From positions 124,001 through 188,000 of the forward strand of contig JAPJBO010000181.1 in NCBI GenBank assembly GCA_030068145.1: a stretch of 64,000 nt of DNA, given 5' to 3'. The notes beneath the pieces are model-generated. The model saw only the letters and a list, made by a program, of their open reading frames with translations, was not told where the DNA came from and did no database searches. Origin of the DNA: Diplonema papillatum. Its lineage: Eukaryota; Euglenozoa; Diplonemea; Diplonemida; Diplonemidae. Both the position numbers and the translations under genes were made by a program. How positions within the stretch are numbered: the stretch's first letter is position 1; every line of letters begins with the position of its first letter. Of the stretch, positions 23,397-33,300 are shown in pieces.

Positions 23397-24248
23397 ATGC
23401 CGGGGTGCAAACGCATCCAGCGCGAGTTCGACGTGACGGTCGAACTCGACGGCCCCACGGCCTCTGATTGCGGCAGCAGCTACCACGGCTCCGAGAAGAG
23501 CCCGAGCGGCCTTGCCGTGCAGTCGAAGCAGCCCGGGACTTGGCTGATGGCGTTCTTCCTGCTCGTGACGATCACGCTGTTCACGACGTTCGCTGTCATG
23601 AACCCGAGGACCGCCTCCCTCCACAACATTTACATCGAGGCGTACGACACGGTGTCCCGACAGAAGCTGCGACCGGTCACCATGGACGAAGCGCACATCA
23701 ATGGAGTCGCACACTGGGCAACATGGGTGCTCGTACTCGACCTAGACAAAGACGTGATTCTGCTGCAGAAGCGTTCGCAGACGACCAGAACGTGCCCGGG
23801 CGCGTGGAGCTTGTCGGGGGAGCATTTGGAGCCGAACGAAACGACAGCGGACACGGCGGTGCGGGGGCTGAAGGAGGAGTTGGGGCTGAGCGTCCGGAAG
23901 CAGGACCTCGTCATCCTCGACAACTTCCTGTGGCGGCACGCGTACAAAGGCGGGCGGTTCGACGTGCAGAACTCGACGATTTACCTGTACCACCTCTCCG
24001 GACAGCCCGAGTTCACGCTGAACGACGCCGAGTCCGAAAAAGCGGTGCTGCTGCCGCTCGAGACGTTCCGCGACTGGTGCGAGAACCACCCGGCGAGGAT
24101 GTGCGGGCCGCAGTTCGCGAGCGCGTACCTGCAGTACCTCCGCATGGTGTGCAAGAAGCACCCGATGCGCAGCGCCTTCTGCGCGAAGAACTACCACGGC
24201 CGCCGCGCGCACGATCCTAGACACGGCGGGCGGCTGGGGCGCTACTGA
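23397..24248 (+). CDS. Membrane-anchored Nudix-domain protein
   Basis: This is a single-exon, 283-residue protein; the start is the first ATG of the GC3-rich frame. A 48-residue cytosolic-like head is followed by one hydrophobic segment (about 49-68, WLMAFFLLVTITLFTTFAVM), suggesting a type II or signal-anchored membrane protein. The Nudix fold follows: HWATWVLVLDLDKDVILLQK, then a box at 141-163 beginning GEHLEPNE and ending VRGLKEELGL. The consensus GX5EX7REUXEEXGU is met except that RE reads RG. The paired EE metal ligands are kept. An IPP-isomerase-like or pyrophosphohydrolase activity is possible; the altered residue makes catalysis uncertain. The substrate cannot be told. Confidence 0.88.
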   Translation: MPGCKRIQREFDVTVELDGPTASDCGSSYHGSEKSPSGLAVQSKQPGTWLMAFFLLVTITLFTTFAVMNPRTASLHNIYIEAYDTVSRQKLRPVTMDEAHINGVAHWATWVLVLDLDKDVILLQKRSQTTRTCPGAWSLSGEHLEPNETTADTAVRGLKEELGLSVRKQDLVILDNFLWRHAYKGGRFDVQNSTIYLYHLSGQPEFTLNDAESEKAVLLPLETFRDWCENHPARMCGPQFASAYLQYLRMVCKKHPMRSAFCAKNYHGRRAHDPRHGGRLGRY

Positions 24249-24573
24249 TCGAATACACGTAGAGTTGGCCCAGTGGACAGCGGTTACGAAAACTAGGCGA
24301 GGAAGCTCCCGATGACCCCTATCCCCTGGAACCGCATCGAAGTGCCTGCTGGTGTCTGTTGCAATGTATCACAGAACCTGAACGAGCAGTTGAAGGAGAA
24401 GCGCGCGCCTGGGCGCGACGATCAAGACGAGCGGAAGAGGCTAAAACATGACACAATACCCGCAAACCCGGCTATGCATTCGCTACAGATTCTTTGCATT
24501 CTAATGCAACCATCGCAGTCTGCCAGTCTTATCAGAGGCTACCAGAGTTGAGGTTGAGTTGAATTGATTCTAA

Positions 24574-24625
24574 TGAAGCAAGGCCTTGCCGTCCTCGACA
24601 GCTTCCTGTGGCGGCACGCGTACCA
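24574..24625 (+). pseudogene. Fragment of the Nudix gene
   Basis: About 50 bp read KQGLAVLDSFLWRHAY, against KQDLVILDNFLWRHAY in the Nudix protein at 23903-23950. CTTCCTGTGGCGGCACGCGT is shared exactly. Homology fades on both sides, so this is a decayed partial duplicate. Confidence 0.8.
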
Positions 24626-25779
24626 AAACACCCGTGCTACCCGTGCCCGCGCCCCGAAGAGTCCGTTCCCGCGTGTCTACCTACGCACGCCTGCCACGAG
24701 CGTGCTTCGCCTCCCCTCTAGCCCCGCCAGGTCTGCAGCATGCAAGAACCGGAACGAAGACAGTGCGATCGACGTTCGAGAATGAGGGACGTCTCTAGCT
24801 GTTTCCTCTTCTCTTCGCGCAGTATCCCTGGGGAGGACGTCGTGGAGCTTCGTTTCTCGGATCGCGCCACATACAGAAGTGCCGGCCCGGAAAAGCAGTG
24901 ACCCTCAGCAGGAGTCTCACCTTTTAGAGACTGGGCGCGATGACTGTGCGGCCGATGTTGAAGCGTGCCGCGAGAACCTCTTCGTGGCGCACGGGGCACT
25001 TAGACTTCTGAGCGAAGAAGCGTGTTTCCTCGCAAACCTTCGCTTAGATAAGGTTAACAAATAGCTGCGCAGGGCATCGTGCTCAACAAATACAACCACA
25101 ACAAGAACTCCCCGGACCTTGTCTTGGTAGAGACTAGATTCATCCCACTCCCAAGCTTTATGCAGTCCACCGGTTTTCAGTTGCAACGTTGGGTTCTACT
25201 GTGGGACCCAGCGGTGTAGGCGCCCCCCTACAGTGCAAGTGTCTGAGACACGCGTGTTGAAATTCCGCATGAGAATGAGGCCGCTCCGCTAGCCACATAG
25301 GCAAGTTTCGAAGAGAATGGTGGAACACTGAGTGAGCTGAGTGAGCCACTTCCAAGAGTCTCGTAGTGGACTATCGCAAAACCTGCACCACGCAAGGTAA
25401 CCTTTTCTACCGCTAGCTTCTTTTCTGTTTTCGTGGATCAACTGCACTTTTGTACCGCCTTCTCCCACCACACAGACCTCCGGTCCAGGAAGTCAGCGCA
25501 CCACCGATCACTACGGGCCATTAGACGAGTATTCTCCTTCAGATCAAGGAGACATATGGACCGTGGCTCTTATGGCATTTTCACCAGCCAAGATGACTTG
25601 TCAAAACAGTGTTTTTCCAGCCCCTAGCATCCCGAGAGGTAGGATTCTGTCAAACACGATCTGCGATTTCCCCGCTGGGAGAAGAAAGAGAACAAAACTC
25701 TGCGTTCCGCGAAGAAGACTTGATGCTAGCATCAAGCACGCATGAGAGGCAAATCCCCGTTTTCACATCTCTTCCACCT

Positions 25780-25860
25780 AGCGCCGATCCCCAAAACCTC
25801 GAAGTCCGGAAAGGGTGCGTCGGAAAGTACAGCCCCGCAGAACCGCCTGAACACGAAACT
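25780..25860 (+). pseudogene. Partial duplicate of the 5' region of the SHIPPO-like gene
   Basis: CCGATCCCCAAAACCTCGAA is repeated at 25915 in front of the intact gene. It is followed here by GGAAAGTACAGCCCCGCAGA, which corresponds to the coding segment near 26176 (GKYSPAD). The upstream sequence and an internal coding piece are therefore joined in a small rearranged copy. Confidence 0.7.
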
Positions 25861-25973
25861 AAAGACACCCCGCCCCCCTGCCTTTTACCTTTTATGTCTC
25901 TCTCCACCCAGCGCCGATCCCCAAAACCTCGAAGTCTGGAAAGGGTTGGGGGGAAAGAGAAGAAAGACCCAAA

Positions 25974-26630
25974 ATGCCGAACGTCGTCACGTTCGACGCC
26001 TCGACGGAGTCGCCTGACACGAAGGTGAGCGGGCCGAAGCTGCGGAAGCCCATGTGGCCGCCTCCGGTGTGCCGCTCCTTCAGCCCGCAGCGGATGCAGT
26101 ACAGCAAGTGCACGTTCGGGTACGGAGAGCGGCTGTTCGAGTACCAGAACTGCCTGACCGACAGCCCCGGCGTCGGGAAGTACAGCCCCGCAGACACCGT
26201 GCGAGAACCCCGGAAGACGGGGCAGCAGACGTGCTCCTTTGGGTCGAAAGGTACCCGGTCTGCGCATGTAACCGAGGGAGCGGTGCAGCACGGCGTGATG
26301 CTGTTTTCGCGGAAAAAAATGACAGGCACCGCCGGCCCGGGCACGTACGCGGGCGTCGTGATGTCCGACTTCGACCTGATGTCCGGGACAAAGCGGACGT
26401 ACAATGCAAAGTACCTGCGGCAGGTCGAACACCGGCTCCGCACGTACCCGCGGAACTACGTTCCTTCCCTCTCTCCCGCCTTCAGCCAAGCCACGTCGCC
26501 GACTTCGCGTTCGAAATCCGCCCCGATGCCGGCCCGCAACACTCACAGCCCCAGGCAGCTCACAGATCGCTTCCGGATCTCCGACAGCCTGCGCGACTAC
26601 GTTGAGATGTATGCTTCATCCTGGTTCTGA
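25974..26630 (+). CDS. SHIPPO-like (PGPxxY repeat) flagellar-type protein
   Basis: The ORF has 218 residues starting MPNVVTFDASTESPDTKVSG. It contains repeats around Pro-Gly-x-Tyr cores: DSPGVGKYSPADT and GTAGPGTYAGVV, with basic and aromatic spacing typical of SHIPPO/ODF3-like proteins that bind microtubules in flagella. The middle reads RKKMTGTAGPG, and the tail is Ser/Pro-rich. A role in the flagellum or cortical microtubules is inference from the family. The frame ends in TGA at 26628. A TAC|GTTGAG donor just before the end could in principle join, in phase, to the SAM exon at 27443, but nothing proves it. Confidence 0.68.
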   Translation: MPNVVTFDASTESPDTKVSGPKLRKPMWPPPVCRSFSPQRMQYSKCTFGYGERLFEYQNCLTDSPGVGKYSPADTVREPRKTGQQTCSFGSKGTRSAHVTEGAVQHGVMLFSRKKMTGTAGPGTYAGVVMSDFDLMSGTKRTYNAKYLRQVEHRLRTYPRNYVPSLSPAFSQATSPTSRSKSAPMPARNTHSPRQLTDRFRISDSLRDYVEMYASSWF

Positions 26631-27442
26631 TTCGCCGACTTGCCGCTGGCTCTCGCTTCCCCGACGGACTGAGCTGCCCCAACCACGAATGAAAATTACG
26701 AGAATTAGCCCCAACTCTGGGAAGCGGGGGAGCTGCTTCGCAAATGAAAGTACAAACAAGGAAATGCGCACCATATATAGTGTGGTACTCATCACCACCC
26801 CACTATCGCAACAGGAGTCATAAGTGCGAAGGAGGAAATGCGCAACCAAAAACAACACAGGAAAAAGAAGGTTCCCATCCCGCTTCTGCGATTCAACAGC
26901 AAGCACGCGCACAAACACCAGACACATGCACACGTGTTTGAGCCTCTGTGCTCTGCGAGGTCGACCAGCCTCGTATGCGCCACTTTGTTTATTTATATAC
27001 ATAAGGTTAGCCACATGCAATGTGTGAGGAAACTGAACCGCCCAAGTAGGACCTTCTGATCATGATCATTTGCCAATTTGCCACCTGAAACCACGTCCAG
27101 GATTTGAGCTCAGGGTAGCGCGGTCAACGAAAACTCTAGTTTCCCTTTTCTACTTTCTCCTACTCTCGCGGTGTACGGTTTGCGCTGTTCTATTAGTTGT
27201 TCGGAGTTTCTAACCCGAAAGAGAAACACGACAAAGACAAGCGGGGAATAATGGATCACCAGGCACACTGTCCCTCCGAGTCTTTCTCTCTCTTTCTTTG
27301 GCCGCATGCAATGCGCGAGGAAACCTGCGCCACCCGAGTAAAGGTAGAGTCAACCTAGTCCCTGCAGTATTAGCTCACTTTCAAAAAGAGAATGTGCCCT
27401 TGTCTTCCAACACACAACAAAACCCACGAAACAAAACAACAG
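26631..27442. other. Gene-free stretch or intron upstream of the SAM exon
   Basis: It contains an R7 copy (27003-27140). The end (from about 27400) is A/C-rich and closes in AAAACAACAG, the same acceptor style as the confirmed introns here. It is therefore probably the 3' part of an intron whose first exon is not identified. Confidence 0.5.
27003..27140 (+). repeat. Dispersed repeat R7
   Basis: It is about 95% alike by eye to 14497-14640, including AAGTAGGACCTTCTGATCAT. A third, reversed copy is at 50145-50290. Confidence 0.8.
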
Positions 27443-27856
27443 CGCAACTTGAAGGGGTTCTGCCGCCCCCTTTCGTCGTGCGAGAACAGCCCGGGGCATT
27501 TTGTCTCGTCGCTGGCGACGCCGCCCAACGCGAATTTGATGAAGCAGGTCGAGTTCGACATCGGGGAGCTGTCGAAGGACGGCACCGCGAAGGAGACGCG
27601 GGCGGCGCACGAGGTTACCGAGTTCCTGTTCGACCTGAACCTCGGCTCGTACGCTTCGCTGCTGGTCGCCGACGGCTACGACGACTTCCGCTCCCTCGCC
27701 ACGCTGACCGAGTGCGACCTCATCGAGCTCGGCTTCCGGAAAGGGCACCGCGCGCGCCTCCTGCAGGCCATCAGCGGCATCGGCCACAAGGAAAGCGCGG
27801 CCGCCGTCGCCGCCGAAGAGTCTCCCCTCCGCAACCACGGCCACTACGGCAGTTAG
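27443..27856 (+). CDS. SAM-domain protein (last exon; 5' part uncertain)
   Basis: The GC3-rich frame from 27443 encodes RNLKGFCRPLSSCENSPG, then an acidic stretch and a SAM domain at about residues 58-115: HEVTEFLFDLNLGSYASLLV, DDFRSLATLTECDLIELGF, KGHRARLLQAI. SAM domains mediate homo- or heterotypic protein binding. The preceding A/C-rich run ending ACAACAG fits the acceptor consensus, so I start the exon at 27443. If unspliced, ATG 27392 or ATG 27540 would be the start. The C-terminus is Ala- and Glu-rich. Partner and location are unknown. Confidence 0.65.
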   Translation, partial: RNLKGFCRPLSSCENSPGHFVSSLATPPNANLMKQVEFDIGELSKDGTAKETRAAHEVTEFLFDLNLGSYASLLVADGYDDFRSLATLTECDLIELGFRKGHRARLLQAISGIGHKESAAAVAAEESPLRNHGHYGS

Positions 27857-28469
27857 GACCCCCCCCTCTTTCCGTGCTAGCATCAAACGTGCACTGAGAG
27901 CAGACAGTACTGCCTACGACTCCAAACTAAGGTTTCCCCCCCCGAGCAGACAGTACTGCCTACGACACCAAACTATGGTTTCCCCCCCGTGCTACCATCG
28001 AACATGCACTGAGAGCATAGGTAATGCTCGAGGACTCCGAGTGCTTTGTCGGCAAGCGGGTCCTCTTCGTCTGACACAATAAGGGATTTGCAATGGCTGC
28101 AACAATGCAAGTCCTGCGAGGCAGCATCTTGAGGTTGCCGCGAACGATTTCGACTATATCGGCTATTTCGAGAACGATATCGACGACATCGACTGTTCCT
28201 CAGTAGTACTGTCGTGCCAACGGGGACACTTTCCGGAACAACGGTTGCGCATACGGACACCAACGAAGCCACCCAAAATAAATTCTGCGCAACAGGAAAA
28301 AAACCAAGAGGGTTCTTCCCTGTACGCGTGAAGAACAAAAACTTCCCGTCACCATCAGATCCATCATTGATCAGTTGGTGTCGATCGCCCGTTCGTTAAC
28401 CAGCGCAGGACCCTAGCTCCGGAAATGATCCCGACGTTTCTGGAAACTTCAAAGAAGGGAATACCAGGG

Positions 28470-28745
28470 GCCGAAGAAGAAGAAAAAGGCAGCTCCGGGT
28501 CCAGGAACGTGCCGGTCAATCACAGCTCGCAAAGCTTGAGTCGAAGGCAGCACAGTGCCATAACCCCGATCGCGCTGCCCTGTGGCGACCGTCTCATGAC
28601 TTGTGTTCAGCGCAAGCGCCAAGGCCCAAGGTGCGCCACGCCTTGATGCCTTGATTTGGGAAATCGGTAGACTTGACCCGTAAGCCTGCAGGTCTGCAGT
28701 ACCGCCGAACACGCGAGCTTGGCTCCCGTGTAGCAGGCTTTCTCC
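28470..28745 (+). repeat. Dispersed repeat R1, copy 2
   Basis: Same orientation and borders as the copy at 285-580 (CTCCGGGTCCAGGAACGTG at the start, GTGTAGCAGGCTTTCTCCGG at the end), with several small deletions. Confidence 0.8.
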
Positions 28746-29291
28746 GGTACTGTCGTGCTTGCAATAAGGGGGTGTCGCTGCTCACCTGCCAGATCCGACC
28801 TGAAGTGGCCTTGGCCAGATCCAGCAGTGCCGCCCTTCAACTTTTACCGGGGCCGAACAAATGTAAAATCATGTGGTCAATCATCACGCAAGACCCGAAG
28901 TTGCCCCAGTATTATTGTACTGTACAAGTGCAAGGGGCTGCTTCGGAGCCTGCGCGTCACGCATCAAAGCGCGAATTGCATGCAACAGATCCGAGCCCGC
29001 GCTCAGTATCATCCAAAATAGAGATTTGGCTGCTGTTGCAGCGGATAGCAATATGCGAGGGCCCGGCCAAGGGTCTTCTAACCTGTCTTCCCCGGGCAGT
29101 TTTACGGCTGTTCGCGTTTTGACACGTGACGAAAAACGGCCTCGCGGCCGCCCTTTCCAGGGTAGTCGCTTCGCGCTGTTTCTGCCTGCAGGCACAAGCC
29201 GCGAACTCCTCTGGTTCTTTCTCTTCCTGTATCATTTGTTCACTTACACACACATTAACACATGCCCCGCGCACGCACACGTACACACCTA

Positions 29292-29644
29292 GAAAGCTTG
29301 CTTGAGCGCCTTCGGCGCGTCAAGTTGGAATCCTTACGTTTCTGAGCGAACTCCTTATATCCACTCGCCAAAAGCAATGTGGGAGGGGTAAGCAAAAACT
29401 GACAAACGCGGGCCCCACCGTTTGCCCCCTTTTTGTACTCCCCCTTCGACACACAACCAAAAAGGTTGCACGAACCAGCTGGGAGATAGCAGAACAGCTG
29501 AGAACGGAGCCACACGTTTCTATCGACTTCCCGGAAATAGCGAAGAAACAGAAGGGATTCCAACACGCACACACACGCGCACACACGTGGTCGTACTTCC
29601 GTGAAGGGAAGCACCGTAACCCCGGCACGTAAAAACGGGTCCTT

Positions 29645-29679
<35 letters not shown>

Positions 29680-29680
29680 C
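29292..29680 (-). mobile_element. R9, Helitron-like non-autonomous element (longest copy)
   Basis: Read on the minus strand, the element ends with a hairpin (CTTGACGCGCC-GAA-GGCGCTCAAG, ten paired bases with one bulged C). About ten bases later comes CTAG, next to a TG/CA run. Helitrons end in a hairpin about ten bases before CTRR. The interior (CTGAGCGAACTCC, CCCGCGTTTGTCAGTTTTTG reversed, GGTCGTACTT) is shared with 40062-40320, which lacks about 130 bp of the middle. Isolated ends with the same hairpin are at 35049-35080 and 37921-37955. No coding capacity. The Helitron assignment is inference; the 5' TC end is not clear. Confidence 0.5.
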
Positions 29681-31333
29681 TCCAAAGGCAGCAATCTTCA
29701 GCGTTGCCCTTCATCTTTCCAAGTCGCGGTAGCCAGTGGCGAGTAGCCGGTGATAGTGGGAGGCGGGATGCGGTAGAGGAGTTACAGGCAGGTCGGCCGG
29801 CATTTAAATCTCTCTGGAAGGCCGGTGCGTTCACTCGCGCGCGGTGCGTCGCGCCACCTGCGGGAACTCGCAGGTTGGTCTCACCGTGTGTTGATGGAGA
29901 GAGAAAGAGAGAGAGATCCCATCGGGTCTGAAAGCAATACGGGGTAGTGCGAAAGGGACTCCCGTTTCGAGTCTCTGGTACCTACGGTTGTTCAATCGGA
30001 CAGTGTCACGATGCTACCGCTGGATGGACAATCCAATGGCTGAAAGCCAGAACCCAGTCTAGAGGAACTACGCAGGGCACATCGGATCATCGGGCCACGA
30101 CTAGTCGGCATACCGCAATCTCGATTTCACAGAGTTCCCGTGTCTCCAACCGGGTGCATACTACTCCGAATGGACTGGACTAGCAAGGGCTTGAGGCTTG
30201 TGGCCAGTTCCTGCGGTTCTATCCTGCTTCGGTTCTTCGACAGAGCGGAGTTGTGTCAAGAGAAACCCGGATGACGCAGTGCTGCCCCGGGAAGCTGCGC
30301 ACGTCAAACAAGCAGTGCTCTACCACACCCACGTGCATTGAGAGTAGTTAAGTGCAGGCGCCATGAAGGCAGTAAAGCACCGCGCGACAGCACAGCAAAC
30401 GGACCTTGTCGGCTTTTCCATGGGCATTTTCTTTTTGGCAGGGCCGCCCCGCCACGAACCCGCTGCCTCCCTCGCGAGACCCGCCGCTGTTTCTTTCCAG
30501 CAACGCTGCGCCGGGGTTTCGCGGGGGTGGATGGCCAACCGGGAAGGGAGGCGACCGTGACCGGTCTCCTTGTCGGGACGGGCCTCGCTCTCTAGCTCGC
30601 CCTTTTCTCTCTCTTCTGGCTTTCTTGACTTCCATTACACCGCTTTTGCATGTCGATGATCAAAGGTAACGCGACTGACAGAGGCATGCCCTGTGCAAGA
30701 CAGCACCAGGAATTTTTCTTTTTGCGGCTACAAGTGATAGAGGGATGGACCTGATGGACAGTGGTGCACGTGCTGCACCGTGATGGACAGCGGCAGGCAA
30801 TGCGATGCAGGTAAAAGACAGCATCAGAGAATTCCTCTTTGCGGCGACAAGAGATAGGGATGGACCTGGTGGGCCGTGGTGCGACAGCGGCAGGCAATGC
30901 GATGAAGGGACAATCTGCCCCACGTCGTGAAAATTCCTCTCCGGCTCCCGTAGCACAGGCTCGGTCAGGGCTCCTGGGGAATGGCTCCTGGTGGCTTGCT
31001 GGCAATTCGAGTCCAGCCTGCCGGGCCAGGGCAGCATGGGCCGGAGGTCCGCGGCAGGGTGCCCGACATCAGTAACCATCAGCCAGCTGCAGTCGGACCA
31101 CTTCAAAGATGCACTCTTATGACGGAACGACAAGTAACGACAAGACACGTGGAACCTTGTTCGTCAACTCCGCATCCTGAATGGGACCGGCCTCATCTTT
31201 TATCTTCAAAGTTCATTTGTCCGTTCGCCGATATTGTCAGGAACCGATTTGTTTCAAGTTTCTGATTGCGGGACCCCACCCTTCTCCATCAAGGAAGAGA
31301 TCCACCCCGCCCCCTTCAACAAAGTAAGCGAAG

Positions 31334-32458
31334 ATGACCAAGGGAAACATCAGACTCTTCCAGCCGGCCGTCATGACCGGTTTCAGACGTGGCCAGCGCG
31401 CCCAGGAGTGCCACACCTCGCTGCTGAAGATCAAGAACGTCCAGACCAAGACGGACACCGACTTCTACCTCGGCAAGCGTGTCGCCTACGTGTTCAAGGG
31501 CAAGAACAAGGTATGTCGTCGGAGTTTTTGAGCAAGCAGATGCACAGACTCACACACTCACACAGGGGTAGCAGTCGTCAGCATCGCACAATGCTTGGCG
31601 ACACGTGATTCGCGTCACCCCCCCGTGTCAGCGAGTCTCGGAACAGAACTCAAAACTGTGACCTAGGTGGCGACTGCTTGCACCAGGAGTTTGGAACAGC
31701 TAATCAGGCCGAGCTCATTGCACAGAGAGAGCTTGCCACACCTTGTGGGAGATGTGCCGCCTGTGCAATGACGTTCAGCAGTTGCGACGAAGCTGAAACC
31801 CCCTGCAACTAACACCGCAATATGAAAACAGAAACCGAACCGAGTGCCAGATCAAAAGCAGCGTGCCAGAAAGCTCAAACCCGACTGGCGAAAGTGACAA
31901 GTGGGCTGAACTTCGTTAGGCGTTACCCACTTCAAGCTATGAACTTAAGCACTCCCGCACACGTAAGGGCAGCAGTCGTCAGCGAAGCACTTCGCTGGAC
32001 AATAGGTGACTTGTGCCATTTCGCCCGCGAGCGAGTCTAGGAACCGGATTCAAAAATGTGAACCAGACAACGACTAGGCAGGCCAAGCTCATTGCACAGA
32101 GAGGTGAGAGATGTGCCGCCTGAGCAAAGACATTCAGCTGTCTCGTCGCATTTCCTCCCGTCCCGCACGCGTGTATTCCGGGCGCGGCAACAACTGCAAA
32201 AAGCACACCGGTCACGCACCAGCTTTTCCAGGTGCCCGCCACCTTGTTCTGACAAACCTCTCACACACGTCAACACAGGTCAGCCAGGTTCGCTCCGCGC
32301 AGAACCCGAAGTTGAAGTCGCGCGTGCGAGTGATGTGGGGCCGCGTGACGCGCGCGCACGGTAACTCTGGAGCCGTCCGCGCCAAGTTCGCCAAGAACCT
32401 GCCGGGACAGGCGATGGGCAAGAAGGTCAGAGTGTACCTCTACCCGAGCCGCATCTAA
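31334..32458 (+). CDS. 60S ribosomal protein eL33 (L35A), copy 1
   Basis: Exons 31334-31510 and 32279-32458 (phase 0) encode 118 residues. They match eL33 across the length: [26 protein letters not shown], then [20 protein letters not shown] and a C-terminus ending RVYLYPSRI, the family's invariant tail. It is a structural component of the large ribosomal subunit. The intron starts GTATGT and ends CAACACAG; using a second in-frame AG nine bases later would drop three residues (VSQ). The coding sequence differs from copy 2 by two silent changes that I can find, while intron interiors differ. The intron carries two diverged copies of a ~230-bp direct repeat (31563-31795 and 31960-32150). Confidence 0.95.
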
Positions 32459-33300
32459 AGCGTTCGAAGATGACTAGGACCGGAGGATTGAGTCTTCCCC
32501 GTCTCTTCGCGCAGAGACAAGTTAAAGGCCGGATGATCAGAGAAGAGTCTTCAGTCTAAAAAAGAAAGGGACGAGGTTCACCGTCCGGTCGTCAAGCACC
32601 GGCGCGTCATCGGACTCGTCGTCGGGAGGCTTCCCGTTTTTCTTTTCTCGTAAAGATCCTTCGTCGCATGCCTCTCCCGGTTCTTGCTGATTTAATTCCA
32701 TCGGTCGTCGGCCTTCGACAAGGTCTTCTGACAAGATAGTTTTCATCTCCTTCGTTCATCAGTCTGGGTGTCTCCGCGTCCATCAGGCGCGTTTGCTTCT
32801 TCCCTTTTCCGTACAGGACTCGCAGCGTTTTGGTGCGCTTGTTGTAGACAAGACTTCCAGACAAGGTTAGTAAGGCAACAAAACAGATTGCTGGGGAGTG
32901 AAAACGGTTCCTTCCGAACTGAAGTCGGTCGCAACACTTACAAACTTGGCTAGCCATAGTTTAAGGGTATAATCATACCTACATCCCTCATACTACCCGT
33001 CTCACAGCCTCATTGGTCAACCGGAGACCCTAAAGCACCTCATACCACAATAAACGCTTGAAGGGAAGTTCGGGAAACGGCCTTAGCCAGCGGTGGATCA
33101 GTCAGTGCCTGAGCGTACCTGAGCGTACTTCTGCCATGAAGGAGTTGGCCGTGAGCCGGGCAAAATCATCGCAGAGCCACGCGTCGGCTTACCAGAAGCG
33201 CCGGTGTGTGCCGCAACACGTTCCGGCGGGCGATCTTTCACTTGGCAAATTCAGCCCGCGCAGGCTCACTCGGCAAAGCGGAAAAAGAAAACTCTTCAAA
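32459..33300. other. Intergenic region between the two eL33 genes, with module R8a
   Basis: Module R8a lies at 32955-33057 (GTCTCACAGCCTCATTGGTC, CAACCGGAGACCCTAAA, ATAAACGCTT). The 33058-33300 segment is open in the eL33-2 frame and contains an in-frame ATG at 33136, which could add 55 residues; copy 1 has an in-frame stop just before its ATG, so I do not use it. Confidence 0.6.

Larger units (their letters stand above)
24249..25973. other. Gene-free stretch downstream of the Nudix gene
   Basis: It holds a degenerate R3-type copy (24370-24515), a short Nudix-gene fragment (24574-24625), an R13 segment (25670-25755) shared with 50560-50632, and a duplicate of the upstream region of the next gene (25780-25860). 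The rest shows no gene. Confidence 0.6.
27857..31333. other. Gene-free region with three repeat families
   Basis: Directly behind the SAM gene is a ~63-bp tandem duplication (GCAGACAGTACTGCCTACGA at 27901 and 27944). Further on lie R1 (28470-28745) and the R9 element (29292-29680). 30720-30900 has two diverged direct copies around AGCGGCAGGCAATGCGATG. 29690-30330 and 30900-31330 show no recognisable coding or RNA gene. Confidence 0.6.
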
